Shown piece after piece: positions 9,210-18,608 of a stretch of DNA of 64,000 nt. Source of the stretch: Lachnospiraceae bacterium (lineage in GTDB: Bacteria > Bacillota > Clostridia > Lachnospirales > Lachnospiraceae); assembly GCA_021199495.1 (NCBI GenBank), contig JAJQHY010000055.1:62001-126000 (forward strand), given 5' to 3'. Numbering within the stretch: position 1 is the stretch's first letter; each line of letters begins with the position of its first letter. A program made the position numbers and the translations under genes. The notes beneath the pieces are model-generated. The model was not told where the DNA came from and ran no database searches. It saw only the letters and a program-made list of their open reading frames with translations.

Positions 9210-9238
9210 TAAAAATTATCAAGGTACCTAAATAAAAT

Positions 9239-9664
9239 TTAAGAAAGCGACTCCCGCACCCTGCACAGCAGGCGGACAAACTCCTCCCGCTCCTCAGTCT
9301 TCAGATCCGCCAGGAACTCCTCGTCCATCCTCTGCATTTCCTGACGGGTATAATTGCAGAGCGCAATCCCCGACTCGCTGCGTTTCACCCACTTGATGCG
9401 CTTATCAAAAGGATTCTGCCCGCATTCCACAAAGCCCTTCTGCTCCAGCCTCGCCACCAATCCAGCCACTGTAGACTGCGCCAGACACATTTTCTTCTCC
9501 AGTTCTTTCATGGTGAGAGATGGTTCATTGCTCAAATCCAATGTAATCAGCACTCCCATCTGTGCACTGGTGATGCCGCTCTCTTTGAACATCTGATTGC
9601 GTTTTTTCTCCATGAGCACATAGATTTCCTTATATATGGCGCTCCATGGCTTTTCCTCTTTCAT
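9239..9664 (-). CDS. MarR family transcriptional regulator
   Basis: Dimeric winged-helix regulator of 141 aa. The DNA-binding region lies at about 45-105: LTMKELEKKMCLAQSTVAGL forms the helix-turn-helix, and FDKRIKWVKRSESG forms the wing, where the usual DRR is DKR. Helical ends make the dimer interface. The ATG overlaps the stop of the upstream 148-aa gene by 4 bp (ATGA), so the two are translationally coupled. MarR proteins often repress adjacent exporters and respond to small aromatic compounds; the ABC exporter pair lies two genes downstream. Confidence 0.9.
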   Translation of the reverse strand: MKEEKPWSAIYKEIYVLMEKKRNQMFKESGITSAQMGVLITLDLSNEPSLTMKELEKKMCLAQSTVAGLVARLEQKGFVECGQNPFDKRIKWVKRSESGIALCNYTRQEMQRMDEEFLADLKTEEREEFVRLLCRVRESLS

Positions 9665-10107
9665 CCGAACTCCTCCGGCTGGTAAACAGGCTGCAGATCC
9701 TTCGTATCCGATGCGATAAAGCCGCCGAAAACGGCATGAATATCCCTGACCGCCTTCGCCGCCTCCGCCTTATCCAGCGAATCATAGCTAAACGCGTAAA
9801 CCTTTTTTACTCCGTTTTTCTCCAGAAAGGCCCGGTCAGACTTACTCTCAAAACAGTCCATGAAATTCTCGAAAATCAGCCCCTCATGCGTGAGCCTGAT
9901 TTCCATCAGGTCCAGCTCATGCCAGACATCCTTTTTCTCTTCCGGCGCCTCGATCACAGGCAGCAGATCCTCCACCCTCACCTCAACCGGCAGCATGTAC
10001 AGATACTCCTCGATCTCGCCCCGCGGCGCAGACTGCGTTTTCGTAACCATCCGCTTCGCGGGTTTCTTTGCGGGTGTGTATTTTTTCTTCTTATCATTTA
10101 AGTTCAT
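9661..10107 (-). CDS. Conserved hypothetical protein, 148 aa
   Basis: I do not recognise the family. It begins with a very basic, Lys/Pro-rich stretch (KKKKYTPAKKPAKRM) followed by a mixed alpha/beta domain with acidic surfaces and motifs FENFMDCFESKSDRAFLEKN and KKVYAFSYDSLDKAEA. It has no signal peptide or membrane segment. The ribosome-binding site is GAGGAAATT. Its stop overlaps the MarR start (ATGA), so both are made from one message and may work together. Just upstream lies a Fur-like sequence (12 of 15 matches) and structured element A. Confidence 0.7.
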   Translation of the reverse strand: MNLNDKKKKYTPAKKPAKRMVTKTQSAPRGEIEEYLYMLPVEVRVEDLLPVIEAPEEKKDVWHELDLMEIRLTHEGLIFENFMDCFESKSDRAFLEKNGVKKVYAFSYDSLDKAEAAKAVRDIHAVFGGFIASDTKDLQPVYQPEEFG

Positions 10108-10210
10108 CTCTGAATTTCCTCATGTAATTATTAAGCACATTGAAAATGATTACCGTTTAAATTTATATTTCCAGGATTTATCACCATGCAATGTAAATCA
10201 TTGCAGTTCA

Positions 10211-10412
10211 GAGTGCAAAATGAATAAACTGTCGAGCGATTTTTCGTGCTATGGAGATGAGACTTACAACGAAACTGCCACTGGCAGTTCCGTTGCATGC
10301 TTGGCAATAGACAATCGTGGAAGCCTCTGCTGAACACGATTGTCTTGCCCATAGGCTCATCGGAATGCTCAGCACGTATGAGTGAGACAGTTTTATTCAT
10401 TTTACACGACTC
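10211..10412 (+). repeat. Structured repeat element, copy A
   Basis: A non-coding element of about 200 nt fills most of the 318-bp gap between radA and the 148-aa gene. The plus strand has a conserved core, ATGGAGATGAGACT then ATCGTGGAAGCC, GAACACGAT and AGGCTCATCGGAATG, also present in copies B and C near 55.5-55.9 kb. GATGAG pairs with CTCATC, and AATCGTG pairs with CACGATT. Outer arms (10211-10250 with 10371-10412) pair over AAAATGAATAAA, CTGTC and CGTGCT. Copy A alone carries an additional inserted hairpin (AACTGCC/GGCAGTT). It could be a structured RNA or a mobile palindromic element. Confidence 0.7.
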
Positions 10413-10425
10413 ATCTGCAAAGACA

Positions 10426-11793
10426 TCACAGGTACTGCATCGCATCCGCGACCCCCTTCACTCCAATCAGCTTCATCCCCTCAACAGCTCCCACATCCTT
10501 CAGGCACACCTGCGGCAGCATACAGATCGTAAATCCCAGCTTTTTCGCCTCTAAGACCCTCTGTTTTGCCTGGCTCACCGCCCGCACCTCGCCGCTTAGA
10601 CCGATCTCCCCAAAGACAATCAGTCCCTCATCAAGCGGCAGATTGCGGAAGCTCGAAATCACCGCCAGCGCAATTCCTAAATCCATCGCCGGCTCCGTGA
10701 TGCGGATTCCTCCCGCTATATTGACATAAGCGTCACAATTTCCCATCTGCAGCCCCAGGCGCTTCTCTAAAACCGCCATCAGCAGATTCACCCGGTTAAA
10801 ATCCGTACCCGTGGCCTGTCGTCTTGGATATCCAAAGTTTGTGGTGCAGACCAGCGCCTGAATCTCAATCAGAATCGGCCGTGTTCCCTCCATCGAACAG
10901 GTCACTACAGATCCGCTTGCCCCCTCGGGCCTGCCGGTCAGCATATATTCGGAAGGGTTCTCCACTTCCTTCAGCCCGTCCGCACACATTTCAAAGACTC
11001 CGATCTCATCGGTCGCGCCGAAGCGGTTTTTCACCCCGCGTAAGATTCGATAAGAAGCGTGTCTGTCTCCCTCGAAATAAAGCACTGTATCGACCATGTG
11101 CTCTAACACTCTGGGGCCTGCGACCGTTCCTTCCTTTGTCACATGGCCCACGATGAAAATGCTGATGCCCTCCACCTTGGCCAACTGCATGAGGACATTC
11201 GTGCTCTCCCGCACCTGAGAAACAGAGCCGGGCGCCGCGCCCACCTCCTCACGATACATCGTCTGGATGGAATCAATCACCGCCACCTTCGGCTTTACCG
11301 CACGCATGGTGTTCTCGATCACGTCCAGATTCGTCTCACATAAAAGGCTTAAGCTCTCTGAAAAGGCGCCAAGCCGCTCCGCCCGCATCTTAATCTGCCT
11401 AAGACTCTCCTCACCCGATATATACAGAACCGGTATCGGAAGGGCAGCCAGATTCCGGCACACCTGCAAAAGCAGCGTGGACTTGCCGATCCCGGGGTCG
11501 CCGCCCACCAATGTCAGACTTCCCGCCACAATACCGCCGCCTAAGACCCGGTCCAGCTCCGCGATACCGGTCTTCATCCGTTCCTCTTCCCTTAAATCAA
11601 TCTGGGAGAGTGTCACCGGTTTTGCCGTTTCCCGAAAGCCTGCCGACACCTTCCTGCCTGAGGAAGTCATCTTCACCGGCTCCTCCACAAAGGTGTTCCA
11701 GCTCTTGCAGCCGGGACACTGGCCCTGCCACTTGGCAGATTCGTATCCGCATTCCTGGCAGTAAAATACAGTTGATGATTTTTTATTTGCCAT
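10426..11793 (-). CDS. radA: DNA repair protein RadA
   Basis: RecA-like branch-migration helicase of 455 aa that processes recombination intermediates. The N-terminal C4 zinc finger has Cys12, Cys15, Cys26 and Cys29. Walker A is GGDPGIGKST at about 97-106. The RadA motif KNRFG lies near 255, followed by the Lon-like C-terminal domain with GGIRITEPAMDLGIALA. The length is typical. Its start overlaps the end of clpC by 11 bp, so it is translationally coupled to clpC, an order frequent in Firmicutes. Copy A of the structured element begins 14 bp after its stop. Confidence 0.97.
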   Translation of the reverse strand: MANKKSSTVFYCQECGYESAKWQGQCPGCKSWNTFVEEPVKMTSSGRKVSAGFRETAKPVTLSQIDLREEERMKTGIAELDRVLGGGIVAGSLTLVGGDPGIGKSTLLLQVCRNLAALPIPVLYISGEESLRQIKMRAERLGAFSESLSLLCETNLDVIENTMRAVKPKVAVIDSIQTMYREEVGAAPGSVSQVRESTNVLMQLAKVEGISIFIVGHVTKEGTVAGPRVLEHMVDTVLYFEGDRHASYRILRGVKNRFGATDEIGVFEMCADGLKEVENPSEYMLTGRPEGASGSVVTCSMEGTRPILIEIQALVCTTNFGYPRRQATGTDFNRVNLLMAVLEKRLGLQMGNCDAYVNIAGGIRITEPAMDLGIALAVISSFRNLPLDEGLIVFGEIGLSGEVRAVSQAKQRVLEAKKLGFTICMLPQVCLKDVGAVEGMKLIGVKGVADAMQYL

Positions 11794-14239
11794 CCTGAGG
11801 CCTCTTTACCTTAAAGGTAACCTTTCCTCCCGCAAACCCGACTGTCACCGTGGAACCCGGGCCGATTTTCTGTTTCAGGATTTCCTCCGCCAGCGGATCC
11901 TCCACAACCGTCTGCAGCGCCCGTTTCAAAGGACGGGCTCCCATCTTCGCATCGGAATATTTCTCCACCAGGTGTTCCTTCAAAGCAGGGCTTAAAATCA
12001 GATGAATGCCCATCTGTTCCTGGCAGCGGGAGGATAGATCCTTCGCCAGAAGGCCGATGATTTCCTTCATCTCCTCCTTCGTCAGCTGGTGGAAGACGAT
12101 CATCTCATCAATCCGATTGATAAACTCCGGCTTGAAAATCCGTTTTACTTCCTCCATGACACCGCTTTTCATGCGCTCGAAATCCTTCTCCCGGTCATTT
12201 GCGGCCGCAAAGCCCAGATTTTTGGGCTCCACAATCCGGGACGCGCCCGCGTTGGAGGTCATAATGATAATGGTGTTTTTGAAGCTGACCTTACGCCCTT
12301 TGGAATCCGTGATGTGGCCATCGTCCAGCACCTGCAGCAGGATATTGAAAACATCCGGGTGCGCTTTCTCAATCTCGTCAAACAAAACCACGGAATAGGG
12401 ATTGCGGCGAATCTTTTCAGAGAGCTGGCCGCCCTCGTCAAACCCCACATAACCCGGAGGCGAGCCGATCATCTTCGATACGGAATGGCCCTCCATATAT
12501 TCCGACATATCAACACGGATCAGCGCGTTCTCATCCCCGAACATGGCTTCCGCCAGTGCCTTGGACAGCTCCGTCTTGCCCACGCCTGTAGGGCCTAAAA
12601 AGAGAAAAGAACCGATAGGACGTCTGGGATCCTTCAAGCCGACTCGTCCTCTGCGCACCGCCCGCGCCACCGCGTCCACAGCCTCGTTCTGACCGATCAC
12701 ACGTTTGTGAAGCGTACTCTCCAGCTTTAACAGACGGTCGCTTTCTTTTTCCTGCAATCTGGTCAGCGGGATTTTCGTCCACATGCTGACCACACGCGCG
12801 ATGTCCTCTTCCCCCACTGTGACGGAGCTTTCTTTTGCCGTTACGGGCTGCTCCCTGAATTTATGCAGCTTATGAATCTGTTTTTCCTGGTCCTTGCGCA
12901 GCGCGGCGGCTTTCTCCATATCGCCTGCCTTGAGCGCATTTTCCAGTTCTGTATCCAGCTGTTTTACCTGCTCTAAGGTGCTGTATCCGTCCGCAGAGGG
13001 GCTTTTGCTCTTCAGCCGCACAGCACTGCAGGCCTCATCAATTAAGTCGATCGCCTTATCCGGCAGGTTCCTGTCATTGATATAGCGGGCCGAAAGGGTA
13101 ACGGCGGCCGTAATCGCCTCGGGCAGCACCTTCACATGATGATGTTCCTCGTATTTATACACAATTCCCTTCAGAATCCGCTCTGTCTCCTCCACGGACG
13201 GTTCTTCCACTGTCACGGGCTGGAAACGACGCTCCAAAGCTGCGTCCTTCTCAATATATTTACGATACTCCGTGATCGTGGTAGCGCCGATCAGCTGCAG
13301 CTCTCCCCTGGCCAGCGATGGCTTTAAAATATTGGAGGCGTCAATGGCACCCTCCGCACCGCCGGCACCGATCAGTGTGTGCAGCTCGTCCAGGAACAGA
13401 ATAATATTGCCGTCGTTCACAACTTCCTGAATGACGTTTTTAATCCGCTCTTCGAACTCACCTCGATACTTGCTGCCGGCCACCATGCCGGACAGATCCA
13501 GCGTCAGCAGACGCTTTCCTTTCACGGAATACGGCACATCGTTAGAAACGATGCGCTGTGCCAGGCCCTCCACCACGGCAGTCTTACCCACACCGGGTTC
13601 TCCGATCAGGCAGGGGTTATTTTTGGTCCGGCGGGATAAAATCTGGATTGCTCTTCCTATCTCCTCCTCGCGGCCAATCACCGGATCCAGCTTTCCTTCC
13701 CTGGCAAGCTGCGTCAGATCCCTGCTGTAGCGATCGATCGTATCCGTGCGGCCTTCCCCATGCTGATAGTAGGAATCATCCCGGTACTGATTCACATCCT
13801 CGCCCATAGCCGTCAGTGTGTCCGCATAAAGCTTCTGCACATTGACATTCAGCGTATTCATCAGACGGATCGCGACATTCTGTCCCTCCCGGATGATTCC
13901 CAAAAGCAGATGCTCCGTACCAATTCTGTCGTTTCCGGACCTTTCTGCCATCTCATCCGCGATCTGCAACACTGCCATAGCTCTCGGAGAATATTTCTCT
14001 CTGTCCGCCAATACGGTATCGCCGCTTTGAAACGCGATCTGATCACGGATCAGATCCCGGATCTTTTCCGCGTCCACACCATTCTCCGAAAGCACCTGTG
14101 CTGCCGCACTGCCATTTTCAAGTGCCAGACCCAGGAGGATATGCTCACTTCCCACATAGCCCTGTCCGGCGGCCTTCGCGTAGCGCTGCGCTGTCTTCAA
14201 TACTGATTTCGCTCTGTCTGTATATGGTCTCAAATTCAA
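11783..14239 (-). CDS. clpC: ATP-dependent Clp protease ATPase subunit ClpC
   Basis: Class I Clp ATPase of 818 aa that unfolds proteins for ClpP. Two N-terminal Clp repeats lie at about 5-145. NBD1 has Walker A GEPGVGKT (213-220) and Walker [11 protein letters not shown]. The middle domain (about 420-470) includes the UVR-like stretch [23 protein letters not shown]2 has Walker A GPTGVGKT (549-556) and [14 protein letters not shown]. The first in-frame codon is TTG at 14239; a second TTG at 14233 sits 8 nt from AAGGAG and may be the true start. The promoter overlaps a palindrome, and the gene upstream encodes a GntR regulator in place of the usual CtsR-McsAB set. Confidence 0.96.
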   Translation of the reverse strand: MNLRPYTDRAKSVLKTAQRYAKAAGQGYVGSEHILLGLALENGSAAAQVLSENGVDAEKIRDLIRDQIAFQSGDTVLADREKYSPRAMAVLQIADEMAERSGNDRIGTEHLLLGIIREGQNVAIRLMNTLNVNVQKLYADTLTAMGEDVNQYRDDSYYQHGEGRTDTIDRYSRDLTQLAREGKLDPVIGREEEIGRAIQILSRRTKNNPCLIGEPGVGKTAVVEGLAQRIVSNDVPYSVKGKRLLTLDLSGMVAGSKYRGEFEERIKNVIQEVVNDGNIILFLDELHTLIGAGGAEGAIDASNILKPSLARGELQLIGATTITEYRKYIEKDAALERRFQPVTVEEPSVEETERILKGIVYKYEEHHHVKVLPEAITAAVTLSARYINDRNLPDKAIDLIDEACSAVRLKSKSPSADGYSTLEQVKQLDTELENALKAGDMEKAAALRKDQEKQIHKLHKFREQPVTAKESSVTVGEEDIARVVSMWTKIPLTRLQEKESDRLLKLESTLHKRVIGQNEAVDAVARAVRRGRVGLKDPRRPIGSFLFLGPTGVGKTELSKALAEAMFGDENALIRVDMSEYMEGHSVSKMIGSPPGYVGFDEGGQLSEKIRRNPYSVVLFDEIEKAHPDVFNILLQVLDDGHITDSKGRKVSFKNTIIIMTSNAGASRIVEPKNLGFAAANDREKDFERMKSGVMEEVKRIFKPEFINRIDEMIVFHQLTKEEMKEIIGLLAKDLSSRCQEQMGIHLILSPALKEHLVEKYSDAKMGARPLKRALQTVVEDPLAEEILKQKIGPGSTVTVGFAGGKVTFKVKRPQDGK

Positions 14240-14292
14240 TGCTCCTTCACTTTATTGTGGTCATTTACATATACTGTGATTAAATCGACAAA

Positions 14293-14309
14293 ATAGTATA
14301 TGATACTAT
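14293..14309. promoter_or_regulatory. Palindromic operator over the clpC -10 region
   Basis: ATAGTAT and ATACTAT (14293-14299 and 14303-14309) form a perfect 7-bp inverted repeat with a 3-bp spacer, covering the -10 of the clpC promoter. The site is well placed for repression, most simply by the adjacent GntR protein (inference). Looser GATACT and AGTATC half-sites lie at 14875-14880 and 14905-14910 in front of that regulator gene. Confidence 0.55.
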
Positions 14310-14323
14310 GGATTGCTTCGCAA
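14295..14323 (-). promoter_or_regulatory. Promoter of clpC
   Basis: Minus strand: -35 TTGCGA (14318-14323), 17-nt spacer, -10 TATACT (14295-14300). The leader of about 50 nt ends in AAGGAG before the TTG start. Confidence 0.6.
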
Positions 14324-14418
14324 AATACGCTCCCGCAATCCATAACACCATTCGGAATCCGCACAATTTGGCCAAAAACCAGCCAAATTTGCTTCTTCCT
14401 CATGTTGTTGCGGTCCCC

Positions 14419-14459
14419 AAGGTCATAAATACGAATGCACGCATTCGATTTATGACCTT
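14419..14459. repeat. Long inverted repeat at the end of the gntR gene
   Basis: AAGGTCATAAAT and CGAATGC pair with CATTCG and TTTATGACCTT around a short loop. The repeat includes the gntR stop codon. A second dyad (AATTTGGC/GCCAAATT, about 14366-14389) follows. No T run is present, so this may be an RNA-processing or stabilising hairpin or an operator between gntR and clpC. Confidence 0.4.
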
Positions 14460-14851
14460 TGATCCCTTGTATCATCATACTCCTCATAAATCTCCTCAAT
14501 CAGGCCAGATACCTGAGACTTCGAGATGCCTCTGCTGGAAGCCTTGGCAAGCACCACCAGAAGTTCCCTGCGAAGCTCCTCCAGGGCCCTGCGCTGATCC
14601 GTATCCACGCAGACTACGGCTCCCCTTCGTCTGTCCACCTTCACATAGCCCTCCTGCCGCAATACTGTATAGGCCTTATTGACCGTATGCATATTGATGC
14701 CGATATCATCCGCCAGCTGGCGGACACTGGGCAGCGAATCTCCTTCCCTTAACCGGGTGGAGGCGATCCCCTGTATGATCTGGTGACAAAGCTGCAGATA
14801 CAGCGCCTCATCACTGTTAAAATCAATCTCTATATAAATATCCTTCTGCAT
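14450..14851 (-). CDS. GntR family transcriptional regulator (YtrA subfamily)
   Basis: Small GntR protein of 133 aa with only a winged helix and a short dimer tail, as in the YtrA group. The domain spans about 10-75, with YLQLCHQIIQGIAS, GDSLPSVRQLADDIGINMHT and NKAYTVLRQEGYVKVDRRRG. The ATG at 14851 is chosen because AGGG lies 6 nt upstream; an ATG at 14869 has no ribosome-binding site. YtrA regulators usually act on adjacent transporter genes, but the next gene here is clpC, where Firmicutes normally have ctsR. It may therefore be the local clpC regulator. Confidence 0.88.
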   Translation of the reverse strand: MQKDIYIEIDFNSDEALYLQLCHQIIQGIASTRLREGDSLPSVRQLADDIGINMHTVNKAYTVLRQEGYVKVDRRRGAVVCVDTDQRRALEELRRELLVVLAKASSRGISKSQVSGLIEEIYEEYDDTRDQRS

Positions 14852-14947
14852 TTTCTTCCCTCTGTTCATCTGGCGATACTTTCAAAAACACTCCATTACC
14901 CCTCAGTATCTGCAGCGAACCATTGCTTTCTCTTTTGTTCTAGCGAG

Positions 14948-14976
14948 ATTATAACAGATGATATCCGGAACGTAAA
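14948..14976 (-). promoter_or_regulatory. Promoter of gntR
   Basis: Minus strand: -35 TTTACG (14971-14976), 17-nt spacer, perfect -10 TATAAT (14948-14953). The leader is about 90 nt. Confidence 0.6.
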
Positions 14977-15037
14977 GAGGCAAATTCTGATTTGATGATA
15001 CAAGGAACCAAAGGTCAGAAATCGAATGCTCGCTCAC

Positions 15038-15064
15038 AAAAAGGCAGCCTTTCGGCTGCCTTTT
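15038..15064. terminator. Bidirectional terminator
   Basis: AAAAGGCAGCC pairs with GGCTGCCTTTT around a short loop, with A and T runs on both sides. It ends the SH3-domain gene on the minus strand. Confidence 0.85.
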
Positions 15065-15094
15065 CGTGAGATCCGTACATCTGCGAATCAATCT

Positions 15095-16687
15095 TTATTC
15101 ATCATCATCAAGCTTCAGAAAATCAAATTCCAGATCTTCATCATCATCGTCATCCAGGAAATTTCTGGACTTGCGGGTTCTGGGCTTGGGCGCGGGCTCG
15201 TCCTGCTTGCGCTTCAGCTCCTTACGCGTGGTAGTAACGATATCGTCGGTATCCGGAAAATCATCATTGTCGAGATCGTCCAGCGTAATCTTCTCATACT
15301 GATCCTTCTCCGGTCTGGGTCTGGATGCAGAAGACGTCCTGATCTTCATATCCTCGTCCTGATCCGTCTCGCTCAATTTTGCTTTGGAAGCAGCCGCAGT
15401 CGGGGTAACCGTTCTGGCTGCCGTGGAAGAAGCCTGCTGTGTACCGCTTCCTGTGTTCCCTGTGCCTGCCGGTCTGACCGTCTGCTGTGTTCTGGTCTGG
15501 GCGGACTGCTGCGTGCCTGTCGCCTGCGCGGACTGCTGGGTTCTCGTCTGAACGGACTGCTGCGTCCTGGTCTGAACAGACTGCTGGGTTCTGGTCTGCG
15601 CGGACTGCTGCGTACCGGCCGCCTGTCCCGGCTTCTGCGCCGGCTGAGTCTTCACTCCGGCTGCGCCCGCAGGCTGCTTGGTCTTCTGTGCGGGCTGCGT
15701 TCTCACTCCGGCCGCGCCTGTCGCTCCACCCGCAGCGGTACGGCGGCGTCTGGTCTGCTCACGCAGCTCCTCAGCCGTGCTCTCAGCCTCTCTCCAGCGC
15801 AGGAACACGAATGCCAGTCCCGCCACTGCGATAATCAGTAAAATGAGAAGAACAACCGTTACAACCTTGGAACCGCCTCCGGATGAGGAGGTCTTCGTGG
15901 CAGTGGCAGCCTCCAAAAGATCCTCGACCGCATATCCGCTGCTACTGCCGGACTCTACCAGATACCAGATCTCCTCGCCCTCCGCGTTCGTCTGGCTCAC
16001 CAGGCGATATGGGTTATCCGAAGAAGTGCTGGTAGTATCCTCGCCCTCCGTCGTCTCCGTCTCCGTGGGTTCTGTCGTCTCGGTCGATACCTCTGTCTCC
16101 ACTTCCTCTTCCGTCACTGTCACCAGATCAGAACGGACATATCCTGTGACGGTACTGCCGTCTGAATCAAACTGAACCTGATACCAGACGTAACCGTCGT
16201 CTCCGGTTTCCTGCGCCACTACGGTAAACGCAGCCCCGTTCGCCAGCTGGGTCACAGCTGTACTGGAAGTACTGGCACTTGCCCGGACATTAATCGTACT
16301 GCCGGCAGTCACCGTGCCTGTGGTAACCGTGGTGGTGGTCGTCGTGGTCAGGACATCCGCCTCTGTCGTCTCATCCTCCGTGCTCGTTTCCGTCACCGTG
16401 ACGACACTGGAAGGCACATATCCTGTCTCCGTACCGTTTACATACAGCTGATACCAGATGGCACCGTCGGTTCCGGTCACCTCATTGTTGACCGTGACGC
16501 TCTGGCCTGATGTCAGCGACATTACAACAGATGAAGAACTGCTGGCACTTTCATACAGGCTTGTGTCGCTCGTAATCGTGCCAAGCTTCTGTTTATACGC
16601 TTCCGCCTGCACGCCGAACTGTTGCACAGCAACCGCAATCACAAGCAAAGTTGCCGCGAGAGTCAAAACTTTTCGCAGTTTTTTCAC
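15095..16687 (-). CDS. Secreted/membrane protein with two bacterial SH3 domains
   Basis: Wall-facing membrane protein of about 530 aa. A signal sequence (about 1-30) is followed by two SH3b domains (about 35-100 and 125-200; GYVPSSVVTVTE and GYVRSDLVTVTE end each), an acidic Thr/Glu linker and one membrane segment near 275-300 (VVTVVLLILLIIAVAGLAFV). The cytoplasmic tail has TRTQQS(V/A)Q repeats (about 355-410) and a very acidic end (DDDDDEDLEFDF). SH3b domains usually bind peptidoglycan. The GTG at 16687 lies 8 nt after GAGG; an upstream GTG at 16696 overlaps that site. The repeats suggest recent copy-number change. Function unknown. Confidence 0.85.
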   Translation of the reverse strand: MKKLRKVLTLAATLLVIAVAVQQFGVQAEAYKQKLGTITSDTSLYESASSSSSVVMSLTSGQSVTVNNEVTGTDGAIWYQLYVNGTETGYVPSSVVTVTETSTEDETTEADVLTTTTTTTVTTGTVTAGSTINVRASASTSSTAVTQLANGAAFTVVAQETGDDGYVWYQVQFDSDGSTVTGYVRSDLVTVTEEEVETEVSTETTEPTETETTEGEDTTSTSSDNPYRLVSQTNAEGEEIWYLVESGSSSGYAVEDLLEAATATKTSSSGGGSKVVTVVLLILLIIAVAGLAFVFLRWREAESTAEELREQTRRRRTAAGGATGAAGVRTQPAQKTKQPAGAAGVKTQPAQKPGQAAGTQQSAQTRTQQSVQTRTQQSVQTRTQQSAQATGTQQSAQTRTQQTVRPAGTGNTGSGTQQASSTAARTVTPTAAASKAKLSETDQDEDMKIRTSSASRPRPEKDQYEKITLDDLDNDDFPDTDDIVTTTRKELKRKQDEPAPKPRTRKSRNFLDDDDDEDLEFDFLKLDDDE

Positions 16688-16868
16688 AATGTACACCTCT
16701 TTCTTTTTTCTACGGGATTTGCGGGCAAAAGAATGATTCCCCTTTTTACTCTGCCTGATGAAAACAGAGATTCCGCCCTTTGGGTTAGTATACTACATCT
16801 GACGGCATTTGCAAAGGAAGTATTTCAATTTTTTTCTGAATTTTTTGTGTCGGAAATTCATTTTTTTC

Positions 16869-16897
16869 TTGTATACCGGGATAATCTATTTTATAAT
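16869..16897 (+). promoter_or_regulatory. Promoter of gdhA
   Basis: -35 TTGTAT (16869-16874), 17-nt spacer, perfect -10 TATAAT (16892-16897). It lies 45 bp before the gdhA start, in an AT-rich gap shared with the divergent SH3 gene. Confidence 0.6.
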
Positions 16898-16899
16898 AG

Positions 16900-18276
<1,377 letters not shown>

Positions 18277-18304
18277 TTCCAACTGTAAAATTCAGGAAAA
18301 GGGC

Positions 18305-18333
18305 TTGTCTTTTTTCCAAAATTCAGCTATACT
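18305..18333 (+). promoter_or_regulatory. Promoter of the yybP-ykoY riboswitch transcript
   Basis: -35 TTGTCT (18305-18310), 17-nt spacer, -10 TATACT (18328-18333). The expected start site, near 18340, is right at the 5' edge of the riboswitch. Confidence 0.65.
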
Positions 18334-18342
18334 TCCCACAGA

Positions 18343-18517
18343 TATGAGGGAGTAGTTGGCGCAGGCGCCGCAGGGCGCTGCGTTGTCCCCTTCGTCATCA
18401 CGCCGAGCGCAGTGCCATGGACAGATTTGAGGCGCGGCAGTCCGGCCGGACGGGACATGAAATAACGAGACTTTTATCGCATTTCCAAAAGAAGGCGGTG
18501 AAAGTCTCTTTTATTTA
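18343..18517 (+). ncRNA. yybP-ykoY (manganese) riboswitch with terminator
   Basis: The leader of the CaCA antiporter opens with GGGAGTAG, the conserved 5' motif of this class, continues through GC-rich stems with CCTTCGTCATCACGCCGAG, and ends in the class-typical AACGAGACTTT...AAAGTCTC element. The last stem (18467-18474 with 18501-18508) is followed by a T run to 18517 and works as the intrinsic terminator. The class binds Mn2+ and switches on Mn exporters and related membrane proteins. The gap 18277-18608 otherwise holds only the promoter and a short leader. Confidence 0.8.
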
Positions 18518-18608
18518 CCGTCACAATCATGTAAGAAGGGAAAGCTTACAGTACCGGCCAAAACGGCCAGGCGCGGACTTCTCCCTCTGAGAAAGGAAGG
18601 ATCTTTTT

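Noticed and set aside
10140..10156. Fur-box-like TGAAAATGATTACCG
   Set aside because: 12 of 15 matches in an AT-rich gap without a clear promoter or iron-related gene; insufficient.
14236..14499. 87-codon frame between clpC and gntR
   Set aside because: It overlaps gntR in another frame and covers the clpC promoter and operator; no family-like sequence.
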